Translations under genes and position numbers: made by a program | DNA from: Lewinellaceae bacterium | Lineage (GTDB): Bacteria > Bacteroidota > Bacteroidia > Chitinophagales > Saprospiraceae | DNA: 32,880 nucleotides | Assembly: GCA_016708875.1 (NCBI GenBank) | Contig: JADJFA010000032.1 | Location: 1 to 32,880 of the forward strand | Reading direction: 5' to 3' | The notes under the pieces: model-generated | Told to the model about the DNA's origin: nothing | Databases searched by the model: none | The model's input: only the letters and a program-made list of their open reading frames with translations | Shown: piece after piece, positions 18,467 through 28,217 of the stretch | Position numbering within the stretch: the stretch's first letter is position 1 | Layout of the letters: each line of letters starts with the position of its first letter

Positions 18467-18799
18467 TCAATACCGCCGCTTGAGCAAAAACCGCCGACCA
18501 CGATCCAGGACGCTAATTTGATCCACCTGCCAACCTTCTTCGTAAAAGAAATTGAGTCCGTCCACGACGCTGCGAAAGTCGAAGCGTTTTCCGTTGACAT
18601 CTGTCACAAAATCTTCTTTCGGATTCGATTGGCCAAAATCCACCCGGAAGGTGCAGCGACCGTCTTCGCGGTAGAGCGGGTCAATTTCGATGTACTGGCC
18701 GGTGTTGGAGGGTTCGATTTTTACGCCTTCCACGAAGAGTTGTGCAGAGGCGATCAGGGTGTGCGCAAAGAGCGCGAGGGTGAGTGTTATTTTTTTCAT
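18467..18799 (-). CDS. Small secreted protein of unknown function
   Basis: 110 residues. Residues 1-19 are a signal peptide (MKKITLTLALFAHTLIASA). The mature part contains EPSNTGQYIEIDPLYRED, then GRCTFRVDFGQ, GKRFDFRSVVDGLNFFYEEG and a basic end (LDRGRRFLLKRRY). The layout resembles a small beta-rich periplasmic protein. I do not recognise a named family. It stands alone between mqnD and the efflux operon, with a hairpin downstream. The gene is intact. Confidence 0.75.
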   Translation of the reverse strand: MKKITLTLALFAHTLIASAQLFVEGVKIEPSNTGQYIEIDPLYREDGRCTFRVDFGQSNPKEDFVTDVNGKRFDFRSVVDGLNFFYEEGWQVDQISVLDRGRRFLLKRRY

Positions 18800-18900
18800 G
18801 GTTTGAAAAATTTTGGGGCAAAGAAACGAGGCGATTGGGAGTGGTTTGGAGCTTTAACCGGGGTTTAACCGGAATACAAAAGTTTTGTGAAAAATGTGAC

Positions 18901-19746
18901 TTACACAAAAAAATCATCGCGATACGCTGGAAGTATCCCTTTCTCCCGGGCAATTTGAAACATCTGTCGCACCGCAGCGCGACCGTCCTCCCCCAAATCC
19001 ACGGTATGTTTTGTCACATACAAATCAATATGTGCCCGCATAACCGCCTCGTCCATTTCCTGCGCGTGTTGGCGCACGAACGGCATCACTTCGGCAGGGT
19101 ATGCAAAGGCGTATTCCACGCTCCGGCGCAGCACCCGATTCACTTTTTGCTGGATTTCAATCGGCAAATCGCGGCGAACCACAATACCTCCGAGCGGTAT
19201 GGGCAAGCCTGTGGTCGTTTCCCAATACTCGCCCAAATCAAGGATTTTAACCAGGCCTTTTTGGGCATAGGTAAACCGGTTTTCGTGAATGATTAATCCA
19301 GCCTCTGCTTCGCCACTCAAAACCGCGTTTTCTATCCCTGAAAAGATCACTTCGTATTTATTTTGCGCTTTCGGATAGGCAAGGCTGAGCAGAAAATTGG
19401 CCGTGGTCATTTTGCCGGGAATGGCGATGCGGGCGGCGTTGATTTCAGTCTCCGACATGGGCTGCCGGGCGATGAGCAGTGGACCACAGTTATTGCCCAA
19501 GGCGCTGCCCGCGTCGAGGAGTGCATATTGCTCGGTAAGATGGGCGAAGGCATGATAGCTGAGTTTGGTCACCGCCAAGTCCCCCGCAAAGGCGCGTCGG
19601 TTGAGGGCTTCCACGTCTTCCATCACGGGTTCAAAGGAAAGGCCTTCTGTGTCAACTCTGCCGTGAAGCAGGGCGTCGAAGATGAAGGTATCGTTTGGGC
19701 AGGGGGAGAAACCTATCGTAATGCTGTTGGTTTGCAGTTCTTTCAT
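18901..19746 (-). CDS. mqnD: 1,4-dihydroxy-6-naphthoate synthase (futalosine menaquinone pathway)
   Basis: MqnD converts cyclic dehypoxanthinyl futalosine to 1,4-dihydroxy-6-naphthoate in the cytoplasm, a late step of the alternative menaquinone route. The start at 19746 is chosen because MKELQTNSITIGFSPCPNDT places the conserved FSPCPNDTF motif near the N-terminus; an in-frame ATG at 19803 adds an unrelated extension. The fold is like a periplasmic substrate-binding protein: AVTKLSYHAFAHL, GLIIHENRFTYAQKGL and TGLPIPLGGIVVRRDLP are family blocks, and the His in the IHE segment corresponds to the proposed catalytic histidine. 281 residues is normal. No other mqn genes are in the window, which is common in Bacteroidota. 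Confidence 0.92.
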   Translation of the reverse strand: MKELQTNSITIGFSPCPNDTFIFDALLHGRVDTEGLSFEPVMEDVEALNRRAFAGDLAVTKLSYHAFAHLTEQYALLDAGSALGNNCGPLLIARQPMSETEINAARIAIPGKMTTANFLLSLAYPKAQNKYEVIFSGIENAVLSGEAEAGLIIHENRFTYAQKGLVKILDLGEYWETTTGLPIPLGGIVVRRDLPIEIQQKVNRVLRRSVEYAFAYPAEVMPFVRQHAQEMDEAVMRAHIDLYVTKHTVDLGEDGRAAVRQMFQIAREKGILPAYRDDFFV

Positions 19747-19810
19747 CCTTGGAATATAAGCAGTGCTTCCTGCTAAGGTTTTGCTACCTTGGGCATTTAG
19801 CATGTCATAA

Positions 19811-19824
19811 AGGTCTTAAGACCT
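19811..19824. repeat. Perfect 14-bp palindrome between mqnD and rluA
   Basis: AGGTCTTAAGACCT is fully self-complementary and lies between the divergent mqnD and pseudouridine synthase genes. It could be an operator or part of a dispersed intergenic repeat. Only the symmetry is directly visible. Confidence 0.4.
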
Positions 19825-19868
19825 CGCACATTTAGGAACAACTTAATTCAAACAACGTTCAACCCCGC

Positions 19869-20582
19869 ATGGCACCTACCATTATTTTTGAAGACAACCA
19901 CCTTCTTGTAATTAACAAACCCGCAGGTTGGCTCGTACAAGCTGACCGAACGGGCGATTTGACGCTGACGGATTGGGGAAAAACTTACCTGAAAGGAAAA
20001 TATGCCAAGCCCGGCGCGGTGTTTCTGCACCCCGCGCACCGGATTGACCGGCCCGTGAGCGGAGCCGTGCTTTTTGGCCGAACCGACAAAGCCCTGGGGC
20101 GGCTCACTACCCTATTCAAAGAAAAAAATTGAAAAACTTATCTCGCCCTTACTTTAAAAGCACCCGCCTCCCATTCAGACGAACTCCGGCATTACCTTTT
20201 AAAAGATGAAAAAAGGAACACCGTTGAAGTTTTTGCCAAACCACGCGGCGACGCGAAAGAAAGTATTACCCGATATGAGACACTGGACAAAGTCGGCAAT
20301 CTCTTCCTCCTGAAAGTAGAACCACTCACTGGCAGACCACACCAAATCAGGGCGCAACTTAGCGCCATTGGCTGCCCGATTTTGGGCGATTTGAAATACG
20401 GCGCTCCGGAAGCCCTGCCGGATCAATCCATCGGTTTGCACTGTAGGAGCATGGCGTTTATCCACCCGGTTCGCCTGGAAAAAGTGGTTGTGACGGCTGA
20501 TTTGCCGGAAAGGGAATGGTGGACGAAGGTGGGGTTGAGAATAGCCAATGTCCAACAAGGAACGTCCAATATCCAAGTATAG
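19869..20582 (+). pseudogene. RluA-family pseudouridine synthase, interrupted by an apparent stop
   Basis: An enzyme that isomerises uridine to pseudouridine in rRNA or tRNA. The start MAPTIIFEDNHLLVINKPAG is the usual opening. HRIDRPVSGAVLF carries the catalytic Asp at residue 60. After FKEKN a TGA appears at 20130-20132, then the same frame continues TYLALTLKAP, ITRYETL, LEPL-like sequence and TGRPHQIRAQLSAIGCPILGD, a conserved family motif, to TAG 20580-20582. Relatives read roughly KKIEKTYLAL at the break, which would need three extra A spread over two A runs. I therefore think the stop is a sequencing artefact. The last 10 codons lie in a dispersed repeat. The target nucleotide is unknown. 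Confidence 0.85.
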
Positions 20583-20671
20583 CCTGAGTTGGGGATTTGT
20601 TGCTATCCAACGTCAAGAGTTCAATGTGTGTGGTTAAGCGCAAGGCTTATTTGGACATTGGACATTCCTTG
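20556..20671. repeat. Inverted repeat flanking the end of the pseudouridine synthase gene
   Basis: CAAGGAACGTCCAATATCCA (from 20556) recurs inverted at 20648-20671 with three mismatches over 24 bases, 68 bases apart. GGACATTGGACATT-type words repeat within the right arm. Part of the left arm encodes the C-terminus of the pseudouridine synthase. Probably another family of palindromic intergenic repeats. Confidence 0.6.
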
Positions 20672-20775
20672 ATGGATATTGGACATTTAACCCTTTCTGG
20701 CACTACATTTGCCCCATCCATACCATCCCTCAGAAACCGATCTGTTTTAATCAATTTAATCCGCTTTCACATCCT

Positions 20776-23700
20776 GTGCCGATACTTACTCGAATTCCGA
20801 TTTCGTGCCGCCTCGCGCGGCTTTTTCCGCTGTTTTTCCTGTGGGGATTGCAGGTGCCGTTGTTGGCACAATGTGTCCTTTTGTGCAATGATGGCCTACA
20901 GGTTTCCCTCGATCCTACCGGGAATGCCCTCATCACATGGCAGATGATCGCCCCTAATGCAGGCAGTTCCTGTCCCGGCCCGCTCAATGTCACGTTGTAC
21001 AACAACATTGGCCAGCAACTTCCCAATCCGCTCACTTGCAACCAGATAGGCCAAACCGTGACTGCTCAGGTAAGGCATATCAGCTCCGGCAATTTCTGCA
21101 CGGGTACCCTGGAAGTCATTGACGCACTCGCCAACGATCAACAATTGCGGCGACCATTTCATTTTTTGCAATGAAGATCCCTCGCCAGGAGCTGTCGGTT
21201 TCCCCACAGGCACAGACAATTGCACCGCTCCCGGAAATTTGGATTTCAACCATTTTGATACAGAGACTTCGCTCGGTTGTGGCAATTTCCAAAACGGCCA
21301 CCCGGTACTGAAGCGTATTGACCGCGACTGGACCGTAACCGATGAACACGGCAACAGCAACACTTGCCTGCAAAGGGTCTGGCTCAAGCACATCACTTTT
21401 GCCGACATTGATTTCCCGCCCAACCGCGATAATATTTCTTCCCCTCACTTGATTGTGGGCAGGACCCGGAGGACCTCGATCTGACCGGACAACCGATGGT
21501 AAATGGCATTCCTGTAGGCGCTTCGCCCGAATGCGAAATCGCAGTGACCTATTCCGACCAAACCATCATGCATTGTGCTCCCGCAGGTTTTACGGTGCTG
21601 CGCAATTGGACCATGATTGATTTTTGCACCGGCACTTTTAACAACCGCATGCAGATTATCAAGGTGGAAGACAATGAAGCGCCAGTATTAATTGCGCCCG
21701 ACGACATAACAGTTGGTACGGATGGTTTCTTATGTTCGGGTTCCGTCACCCTGCCGCAAGCCGTTTTTTCAGACAACTGCTCAGCTGTGACGGTGCTGCC
21801 CACCTGGATCTATGGCTCGGGCTACGGGCCTTTTTCGGGCGTGGCACGAGGTTCGCATATCGTGACTTATACTGCCACCGATGCTTGCGGGAACGATGCA
21901 ACCGCTACCATGATGGTAACGGTAGTGGACAATAGTCCGCCTCAAGCGATTTGTGCCTCAGATTTGCAGGTCTCGCTGACCAGCAATGGCCTGGGTTACG
22001 TACACGCAGTCACGGTAGACCAGGGAAGTTTTGACAACTGTGGCCCGGTATTCCTCAGCATCAGCCGCGATGAGATAGAGTACAACCCGCAAGTGCTGGT
22101 TAGCTGCGCAGATCAAGGCGCACCTTTCCTGCTCACGCTAAAAGTGACGGATGTAGAGGGCCTGGAAAATTTCTGCCAAATGGAGGTGACGGTGCGCGAT
22201 TTTTTGAAACCAACGGTTCTTTGCCCAGCCAACCTGACGCTGACGTGTTTGCAGGATTACAACAACCTGGGCCTCACCGGACAAGCCACAGCCACCGACA
22301 ATTGTGCTTTACAAAGCATTGAACATCAGGATTTTGCAAACATTCAGCCTTGCAACATCGGCTCGGTGACACGCTGGTGGATTGCCACAGACTCAGCTTC
22401 AAACACCAAAAGTTGTAGTCAATTAATCACAGTCAATGTGATCAATACAACCACAGTCACATTCCCTGCCGACGCATCGGTGACGGATTGTAGCAATCCG
22501 GCAAACCTATTGCCAACGGCTACTGGCGAACCTGTTATAGCTGGGCAATCATGTTCACCACTCTCGGTAAATTTTACCGACCAGATATTCAGCATTGCCC
22601 CGCCATCCTGCTTTCGCATTTTCAGGGCCTGGAAAGTCATTGACCATTGCGTTTACAACCCCAATGGCGGCACGGCTGGCATTTGGGAAGATATCCAAAT
22701 CATTGACGTAGTGGACCATACACCACCCGCACTTTCCATTCCGCTTGATCTGACAGTTAACGCCGACCCACTAAACTGTATGGGATTAGTGAGTTTGCCC
22801 GATGTGATAGCCACCGATTGCAGCAATCAAATCAGCTATTCGCACAACAGCAATTACTCTGGTTCGGGCAGCACGAACAATGCCTCCGGGCAATACCCGC
22901 TGGGGGTGCATTTTGTCAGCTTCACTGCCACGGATGGTTGTGGAAATTCCGCGCAGCAAACGCTTCGCATTACCGTTAAAGACATCACACCGCCCACGGC
23001 CGTCTGTCTTCCAGGAGTTTCGGCAAATATTCAGGCCTCTGGGTCTGTGACACTTGATCCGAACAATTTCGATGGAGGCTGTTCAGATTTTTGTAGCCCA
23101 CAAAACAGTCTGCAATTCAGCATTGCGCCATCCGTCTTTGATTGTCAGCAAATTGGCCTGTATCCCGTGACCATTACCGTGCAGGATACAGCGGGAAATT
23201 CGGCCACTTGCAATACGCACGTGACAATACTCGACAATGCCAGTATTTGTGGCGGCGGCGGTTTGGAGCATCAGGTAGAAGGCACCATTCGCACCGAAGC
23301 CGGGCTTCCGGTAAACAACACAATTGTTGCACTTGTAGCGAACGATATCGGGGTGTACACTGACACCGATACACTGGGTTATTTTGGTTTCAACGATGTA
23401 CCGACAGGTTTTACATACAACCTAAAGCCCTACAACAACGCACTTTGGCTAAATGGCGTAACAACTTATGACCTCGTGCTCATCTCCAAGCATATCCTAG
23501 GGACCGAACCGCTCAGCTCACCCTACAAGATGATCGCCGCCGACGCGAACCAATCCAAGTCCATCACGACATTCGACATCGTACAACTGCGCAAGCTAAT
23601 CCTTGGCATTCTTGATTCGATGCCGAACAATACCTCCTGGCGCTTTGTAGACTCGAACTTTGTTTTCCCTGATTCGCTCAATCCGTTTTCTACCCCAATT

Positions 23701-24484
23701 CCAGAGGAAATTGTGTTTGACCCCTTGATTGTCAACCAATCAGGTCAAAATTTTATCGGACTAAAAGTGGGCGACGTGAACGGAACCACCAATCCTGCCG
23801 AACCCCGTTCGCCAAATGACACTCTGTTTTTGGGTTTGCAGGACCGCCATTTCCTTCCGGGGAAAGCTTCACCGTTCCCGTCTTTTTGGAAAATTGGACT
23901 GCACTCGAAGGATTGCAATTTGAACTCAAGATTGACCCTGAGCAGGTAGAACTGGAGCGGGTAGAGTTTGCCAAGCCGGAACTTTTGGGGCAGCCGAACA
24001 TTGCGATAAAAGAAGGCGGATTGCTTTCTGTGAGTTGGGACAATGCAAGTGTGGCACACCTTGGAGGTGTGCCACACTTTGCCAGCCTTTTCATCTTACA
24101 TCTCCGGGCAAAGACGGATTCGGATGTTCGATCGGCGGTGGAAATTTCAAGCACACGGCTTTTGCCGGAGGCATACCGGGTTGATAATGAAGAACTTGCT
24201 GCAATTTCGCTTCGGTTTGACAAGTCAAGTCCGGAGATTCAGCAATCGCATTGGAGATTTTTCCCAACCCGAGTTCAGGTGATTTTTATGTCAAGAATCC
24301 ATTTGGCGATGCGTACGCGCAGTTGCGCGTTTTGGACTTGAACGATAAAACCGTTTGGGAAAAACATGGAACCCTGCCAGAACAAATTGAGGTGTCAACC
24401 ATCCCTCTCTCACCAGGGATTTATTTTGTGGAATTAAAAAGTGCCGCGCAAACAAGGCTGGGGAAGTTGGTCGTGGTGGAGTGA
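20776..24484 (+). pseudogene. Giant HYR/dockerin/cohesin-like surface protein with T9SS sorting domain, frameshifted at both ends
   Basis: About 1235 codons. ATG 20776 opens a signal peptide ending near VPLLAQC. The body is rich in Cys and made of HYR-type immunoglobulin-like repeats, each closing with a pattern such as YTATDACGNDATATMMVTV or FTATDGCGNSAQQTLRITV followed by D..PP. Near 23280 a carboxypeptidase-regulatory-like fold (VEGTIRTEAGLPVNNTIV) leads into a dockerin-like segment (LISKHILG, AADANQSKSITTFDIVQLRK, KVGDVNGT), then a cohesin-like domain (LQFELKIDPEQVELERVEFA) and a T9SS sorting domain starting IFPNPSSGDF and ending at 24482-24484. The 817-residue part at 21496-23949 is unbroken; frame changes occur near 21120, 21480, 23880 and 24250. 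A palindrome sits in frame in the cohesin-like part. Likely an outer-surface adhesin or matrix protein. Confidence 0.85.
24048..24078. repeat. Perfect hairpin palindrome inside a coding sequence
   Basis: AGTGTGGCACACCT, a TGG loop and AGGTGTGCCACACT form a perfect 14-bp stem. It is read in frame as SVAHLGGVPHF between SWDNA and ASLFILHLRA of the cohesin-like domain, where relatives would join almost directly. This looks like a REP-type palindrome inserted into a gene without breaking the frame. Confidence 0.8.
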
Positions 24485-24506
24485 ACCTTCTCTATAATCT
24501 GCGAAT

Positions 24507-24548
24507 AAAAAACGCGGGCCATCCCAATGTGGGCGGCCCGCGTTTTTT
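24507..24548 (+). terminator. Rho-independent terminator after the HYR protein gene
   Basis: AAAAAACGCGGGCC and GGCCCGCGTTTTTT form a perfect stem of 14 bp with a 14-base loop, ending in six T. It lies 22 bases after the stop and works in both directions by symmetry. Confidence 0.9.
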
Positions 24549-24645
24549 GTATTGGAATAACCCGATAAAAGTGTCCTAGATTTTCATGTCGGTGTGGGCT
24601 GACCTTTGCCCATTCGCAACATTTAAAAATTCAGACAATTCACTC

Positions 24646-26153
24646 ATGAAACACTATTTTCTAGCATTCGCATACTGCTTACTTTCCCAACCCTCCTTTT
24701 CGCAAGGCATTTCTATTGATTCCACGTTTTCAGGCGATGGGGTTTTGGAAACCGAGATTACCCCTAACAAACAATATTATGGTAGCGCAATCAAACCTCA
24801 ACCCGACGGTAAAATCCTGGCCTGTGGCCACCCGATATCATCCCCAGCGACCAAACTTTCCATCGTGCGGTATCTTTCGGATGGGCAAATTGACCCTGCC
24901 TTTCTTTTCACAGGACAAATCAGTTTCCAAGGCTACAGATGCGTCATCGGCTTGCAGGAGGATGGCAAAATCCTTTGCGGTTTTCGTACCGGGTTGATTC
25001 GGCGACTTGCCGACGGGAAGATAGATAGTACTTTCGGCACAAATGGGTTTGTGCCGCATACCCCAAATTATGACGTTACCGCCTTGATAATCCTTCCCAA
25101 CGGAAAAATCGCAGTAGTGGGCGATAGAAATGACGACCCTACCTTGGGATATGTGGTTAGGGTTTATCACCAAATGGAACCCTCGACTCCTCGTTTTCTA
25201 ATGATGGGATACTCACATACAAACATGGCGCTGGTATTAGCTACATCTTGAACGCTCAAACCCAAACCGATGGTAATATTTTGTTGGCGGGTGATTATTA
25301 TGCCACCAACGGTGAATTAAAATTTACTGTGCTTAGGCTGACCCCTGAAGGAGCGTTCGATCAAACTTTTGGTATCAATGGGTTTGTTGATGATGTTCTC
25401 GGCGGCGACAATCAAGTTTCTGGCTTGGCTATTCAAGCAGATGGGAAAATAGTTGTCACTGGTTTTGTGGGGTTTCCCAAAAAATTGATAGTCCTGCGGT
25501 ATTTGTCAAACGGCACCCGGGACACCTCTTTTGGAATTGACGGCCTCCAGAACCAGGTCATTGACGAGCTGGCAGAAGGCAGGGATGTGCTGATAAGGGA
25601 AGACGGAAAAATATTGTTGTTGGGTCGGATGGAGGATACCCAAACAAACAGCAACCAGATCTTCTTGGCGCAACTTTTGGCAGACGGGACACTCGACACT
25701 GCGTTTGGAAACAACGGTATTTTTATCAGCTCTGTTCCAACCGCATCCTTTGGACCGTGTTCAATGTTTCTGACAGAAGGCAACAAATTAGTTGTAGGAA
25801 GGAATAGTTCGGTCAGTTCAAATCCTCTGATTATAACCCGGTTCATTCTGGACCTCAACGTAGGCGTCCTGAATCCCGGCTCCGATATCCAGCAGAATTT
25901 GCTCATCTACCCCAATCCTATCACTGACCACTTCACCCTCCATTTCGCTCTACAGGCTCCCGAACGTGTCAGCATTAACCTTTTCGACATGAGTGGGAAA
26001 CTCGTGAGACGCCTGGCCCAAGACCAATTTTTCGATGCAGGGGAACACAAAGAGACCTTTGAGACGCGGCAGGAATTGCCTTCCGGGAATTACGCCTTGG
26101 CCATTTCCATGGAGGGAAAAATAGTGTCGAGTATTCAGATCCTAAAAAAATAA
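24646..26153 (+). pseudogene. Delta-60 repeat protein with T9SS sorting domain, one frameshift
   Basis: Secreted repeat protein of about 500 codons. ATG 24646 gives the signal peptide MKHYFLAFAYCLLSQPSFSQ. Around eight delta-60 repeats follow, with the pattern QPDGKILACG, RYLSDGQID, TFGTNGF and their variants, expected to form a beta-propeller. One indel near 25170 breaks the frame: the first part ends at 25251, while NGTLDSSFSNDGILTYKHG continues in the second frame into the long ORF that ends at 26153. The T9SS sorting domain is intact (LLIYPNPITDHFTLHFAL, NLFDMSGKLVRRL, LPSGNYALAI). One correction would restore the whole gene. It is separated from the HYR gene by a terminator. Confidence 0.85.
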
Positions 26154-26166
26154 GGCTGGGAAACCC

Positions 26167-26191
26167 GTCCTACGGCTTAAAGCCGTAGGAC
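26167..26191. repeat. Palindromic repeat after the delta-60 gene
   Basis: GTCCTACGGCT, a TAA loop and AGCCGTAGGAC form a perfect 11-bp hairpin 14 bases after the stop at 26153. There is no T run, so it is more like a dispersed palindrome than a classical terminator. The rest of the 200-bp gap to the next gene holds nothing I can name. Confidence 0.7.
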
Positions 26192-26354
26192 AGGTAAGAA
26201 TGACGCGCGTGCGGTGGATATTGAATTAAATTTTGGGGAATTGGTTGTTTTTGTAGGTTTGTGGGCAATTAAAAATCCAACAAGCCGCGATGAAACTGAA
26301 CTAACAAGGGATTTTTGTTAAAATCTACGCTAAACACCTTTCACCTCCATCCTT

Positions 26355-27626
26355 ATGTCTGATCGTCGTTCGTTCATTCGCCAATCTGCCGCTTTGCTTG
26401 GCACTTTTGCGCTGCACCAAAACATCGCTGCAGCATTTCCTGGCATCCAATCTCCTTCGTCCAGCGTCCTTACTCAAACGGCTGACGATGACGATTTCTG
26501 GCGACAAGTTCGCCTTGCCTTTGCAGCCAGTCCCAACATTATCAACCTCAACAACGGAGGCGTATCTCCTACTCCACGCGCCACGATGGATGCGCTGGAT
26601 TACTACAACCGGATGTGCAGCGAGGCGCCATCCTATTATATGTGGCGCACACTCGATCAAGACAGGGAGCCACTGCGCGAAAATCTGGCCGCGCTGGCCG
26701 GAGTGAGTTCCGACGAAATTGCGATCAACCGCAATTCCACGGAGGCATTGAATTCCATCATTTTTGGGCTGAATTTAAAGGCGGGTGATGAGGTCGTTTT
26801 GTCCAAGTACGATTATCCCAACATGATAAACGCCTGGAAACAACGCGAAAAACGAGATGGCATCAAACTCGTTTGGGTAGACCTCAACCTGCCTTCCACC
26901 GATGAAGAGTACCTCACCAATGCCTACAAATCGAAGTTTACCTCCAAAACCCGAATTGTACACATCACCCATATCATCAACTGGAACGGTCAGGTATTGC
27001 CAGCCAGAAGCATCTCCGATGCGGCACACAAACAAGGGGCAGAGGTCTTGGTGGATGCCGCACACTCCTTCGCTGTGCTCGACTATAAAATCCCTGATCT
27101 CGGCTGCGATTATTGGGGCACGAGTTTGCACAAATTCCTTTGCGCTCCTTATGGCAGTGGCATGATGTGGGTGCGCAAGGAAAAAATCGCTGGCCTGTGG
27201 CCACTCCTTTCCAGCCCTGAACCAGACAGTCCTGATATCCGGAAGTTTGAGAACCTCGGCACCCGGAGTTTCCCCATCGAAATGGCCATCGGTTACTCGC
27301 TGGATTTGCACAACATGATCGGTTCAAAACGCAAGCAGGAGCGACTGCATTTTTTAAAAAATTACTGGATGAGCCGGGTGCAGGACGTGCCAGGCATCAA
27401 GTTTTATACTTCACCAGACCCAAAATGGAGTTGCGCCATTGGCAATTTTGGTTTTGAAGGCAAAAAGCCGGTGGAAATCGCCGACACATTTTTCAACAAA
27501 CACAAAATCCACACCGTCGCCATCGAGTGGGAGAAAATCAGCGGGGTGCGTGTTACGCCAAACGTGTATACGACTACCGAGGAACTGGACAAATTGGTGA
27601 AGGCGGTAAAGGGATGGGGGGTTTGA
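26355..27626 (+). CDS. Class V aminotransferase-fold PLP enzyme with Tat signal
   Basis: 423 residues, intact. The N-terminus SDRRSFIRQSAALLG has a twin-arginine motif followed by a hydrophobic stretch, so the folded, cofactor-loaded enzyme is probably exported to the periplasm. The fold is that of the NifS/isopenicillin-N-epimerase group: LNNGGVSPTPRATMDAL near 60, INRNSTEALNSIIFGL near 120, LVDAAHSFAVLDYKI with the Asp that holds the pyridine nitrogen near 230, and the Schiff-base lysine in TSLHKFLCAPYGSG, Lys260. ENLGTRSFPIEMAIG near 300 completes the phosphate site. Whether it acts as an epimerase, lyase or desulfurase is not evident; no persulfide cysteine loop is clear. It stands alone, with a palindrome upstream and a toxin-antitoxin locus downstream. 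Confidence 0.88.
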   Translation: MSDRRSFIRQSAALLGTFALHQNIAAAFPGIQSPSSSVLTQTADDDDFWRQVRLAFAASPNIINLNNGGVSPTPRATMDALDYYNRMCSEAPSYYMWRTLDQDREPLRENLAALAGVSSDEIAINRNSTEALNSIIFGLNLKAGDEVVLSKYDYPNMINAWKQREKRDGIKLVWVDLNLPSTDEEYLTNAYKSKFTSKTRIVHITHIINWNGQVLPARSISDAAHKQGAEVLVDAAHSFAVLDYKIPDLGCDYWGTSLHKFLCAPYGSGMMWVRKEKIAGLWPLLSSPEPDSPDIRKFENLGTRSFPIEMAIGYSLDLHNMIGSKRKQERLHFLKNYWMSRVQDVPGIKFYTSPDPKWSCAIGNFGFEGKKPVEIADTFFNKHKIHTVAIEWEKISGVRVTPNVYTTTEELDKLVKAVKGWGV

Positions 27627-27676
27627 ATTAGGCTCTAAAATGTCTTGGTTTGTCCTCAATGTCACCAGAGAAGAAG

Positions 27677-27708
27677 GTTGAAAGTGTGAAATCAGGGCGT
27701 TACTTTTG
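27677..27708 (+). promoter_or_regulatory. Bacteroidota-type promoter of the toxin-antitoxin pair
   Basis: GTTG at 27677-27680 and TACTTTTG at 27701-27708 match the -33 (TTG) and -7 (TAnnTTTG) elements with a 20-base spacer, the expected arrangement. The ATG of the antitoxin is 18 bases after the -7 box. This is the clearest promoter in the window. Confidence 0.65.
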
Positions 27709-27725
27709 CACTAAATTCATAGATT

Positions 27726-27980
27726 ATGGGAATCTCGATTCAGGAAAGGAAACTCCACATTATTGGTCGCCTGGCTACTTCAGACGACGAGAATCTTATC
27801 GAACTTATCGAAAATTTGCTTTTTGATGAAACAGATCAAGTTGATAATGAGGTGCTTAACGAAGCTGAGTCGGCCTTACTTCGCGATCGAGTAGCTGATT
27901 ATCATGCGGACGCTGACGATGAAATTTCATGGGATGAAGTAAAAGCAAGCCTCAAAGCAAACCATGCAATACGCCGTTAA
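27726..27980 (+). CDS. Antitoxin-like addiction module protein
   Basis: 84 residues, acidic, with the layout of the short 'addiction module component' antitoxins: a helical N-terminal part (MGISIQERKLHIIGRLA, then DDENLIELIENLLF) and a C-terminal toxin-binding tail with ISWDEVKASLK, a typical motif. It would bind the ParE/RelE-like toxin encoded just downstream and repress its own promoter. The stop overlaps the toxin start by 17 bases, the usual arrangement for such pairs. The gene is intact although its toxin is not. Confidence 0.75.
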   Translation: MGISIQERKLHIIGRLATSDDENLIELIENLLFDETDQVDNEVLNEAESALLRDRVADYHADADDEISWDEVKASLKANHAIRR

Positions 27981-28184
27981 ATTCTCCCGTCTGGCATTTC
28001 AGGACTTGCGGGAAATATGTGATTGGTACGAGGACAAATCGGCTGGCCTTTCTGACCGATTTTTGGATACGCTTCAATTGACAATAAAGTTTTCTATATG
28101 GTGAATGAAACAAAACGCTCCGTGCGTGTCATCGTGCTGATGCACCGAGCGCGCCACCCGAATGTGTGGCAAAAACGGTTATGA
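27964..28184 (+). pseudogene. ParE/RelE-family toxin with internal deletion and frameshift
   Basis: The first 40 residues are normal for the family: MQYAVKFSRLAFQDLREICD, then WYEDKSAGLSDRFLDTL. The first frame then stops at 28102-28104 after 46 codons. From 28089, in another frame, the C-terminal part continues as VFYMVNETKRSVRVIVLMH and RARHPNVWQKRL, stopping at 28182-28184. About 73 codons are present against roughly 95-100 in the family: the segment between the second helix and the KVFY strand, some 25-30 residues, is missing. A deletion of that size is not a base-calling slip, so this toxin is probably inactive. Confidence 0.75.
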
Positions 28185-28217
28185 ATTTTCATTCACACAC
28201 AAAATTTCTACTTCGAT

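Noticed and set aside
19747..19803. Upstream start for mqnD
   Set aside because: The extra 19 residues are not family-like and run through the intergenic region; ATG 19746 places the conserved motif correctly.
20776..24484. A cellulosome-like cohesin/dockerin system
   Set aside because: The dockerin- and cohesin-like segments are in the same protein, a common layout in Bacteroidota surface proteins, and no glycoside hydrolases with partner domains are nearby.
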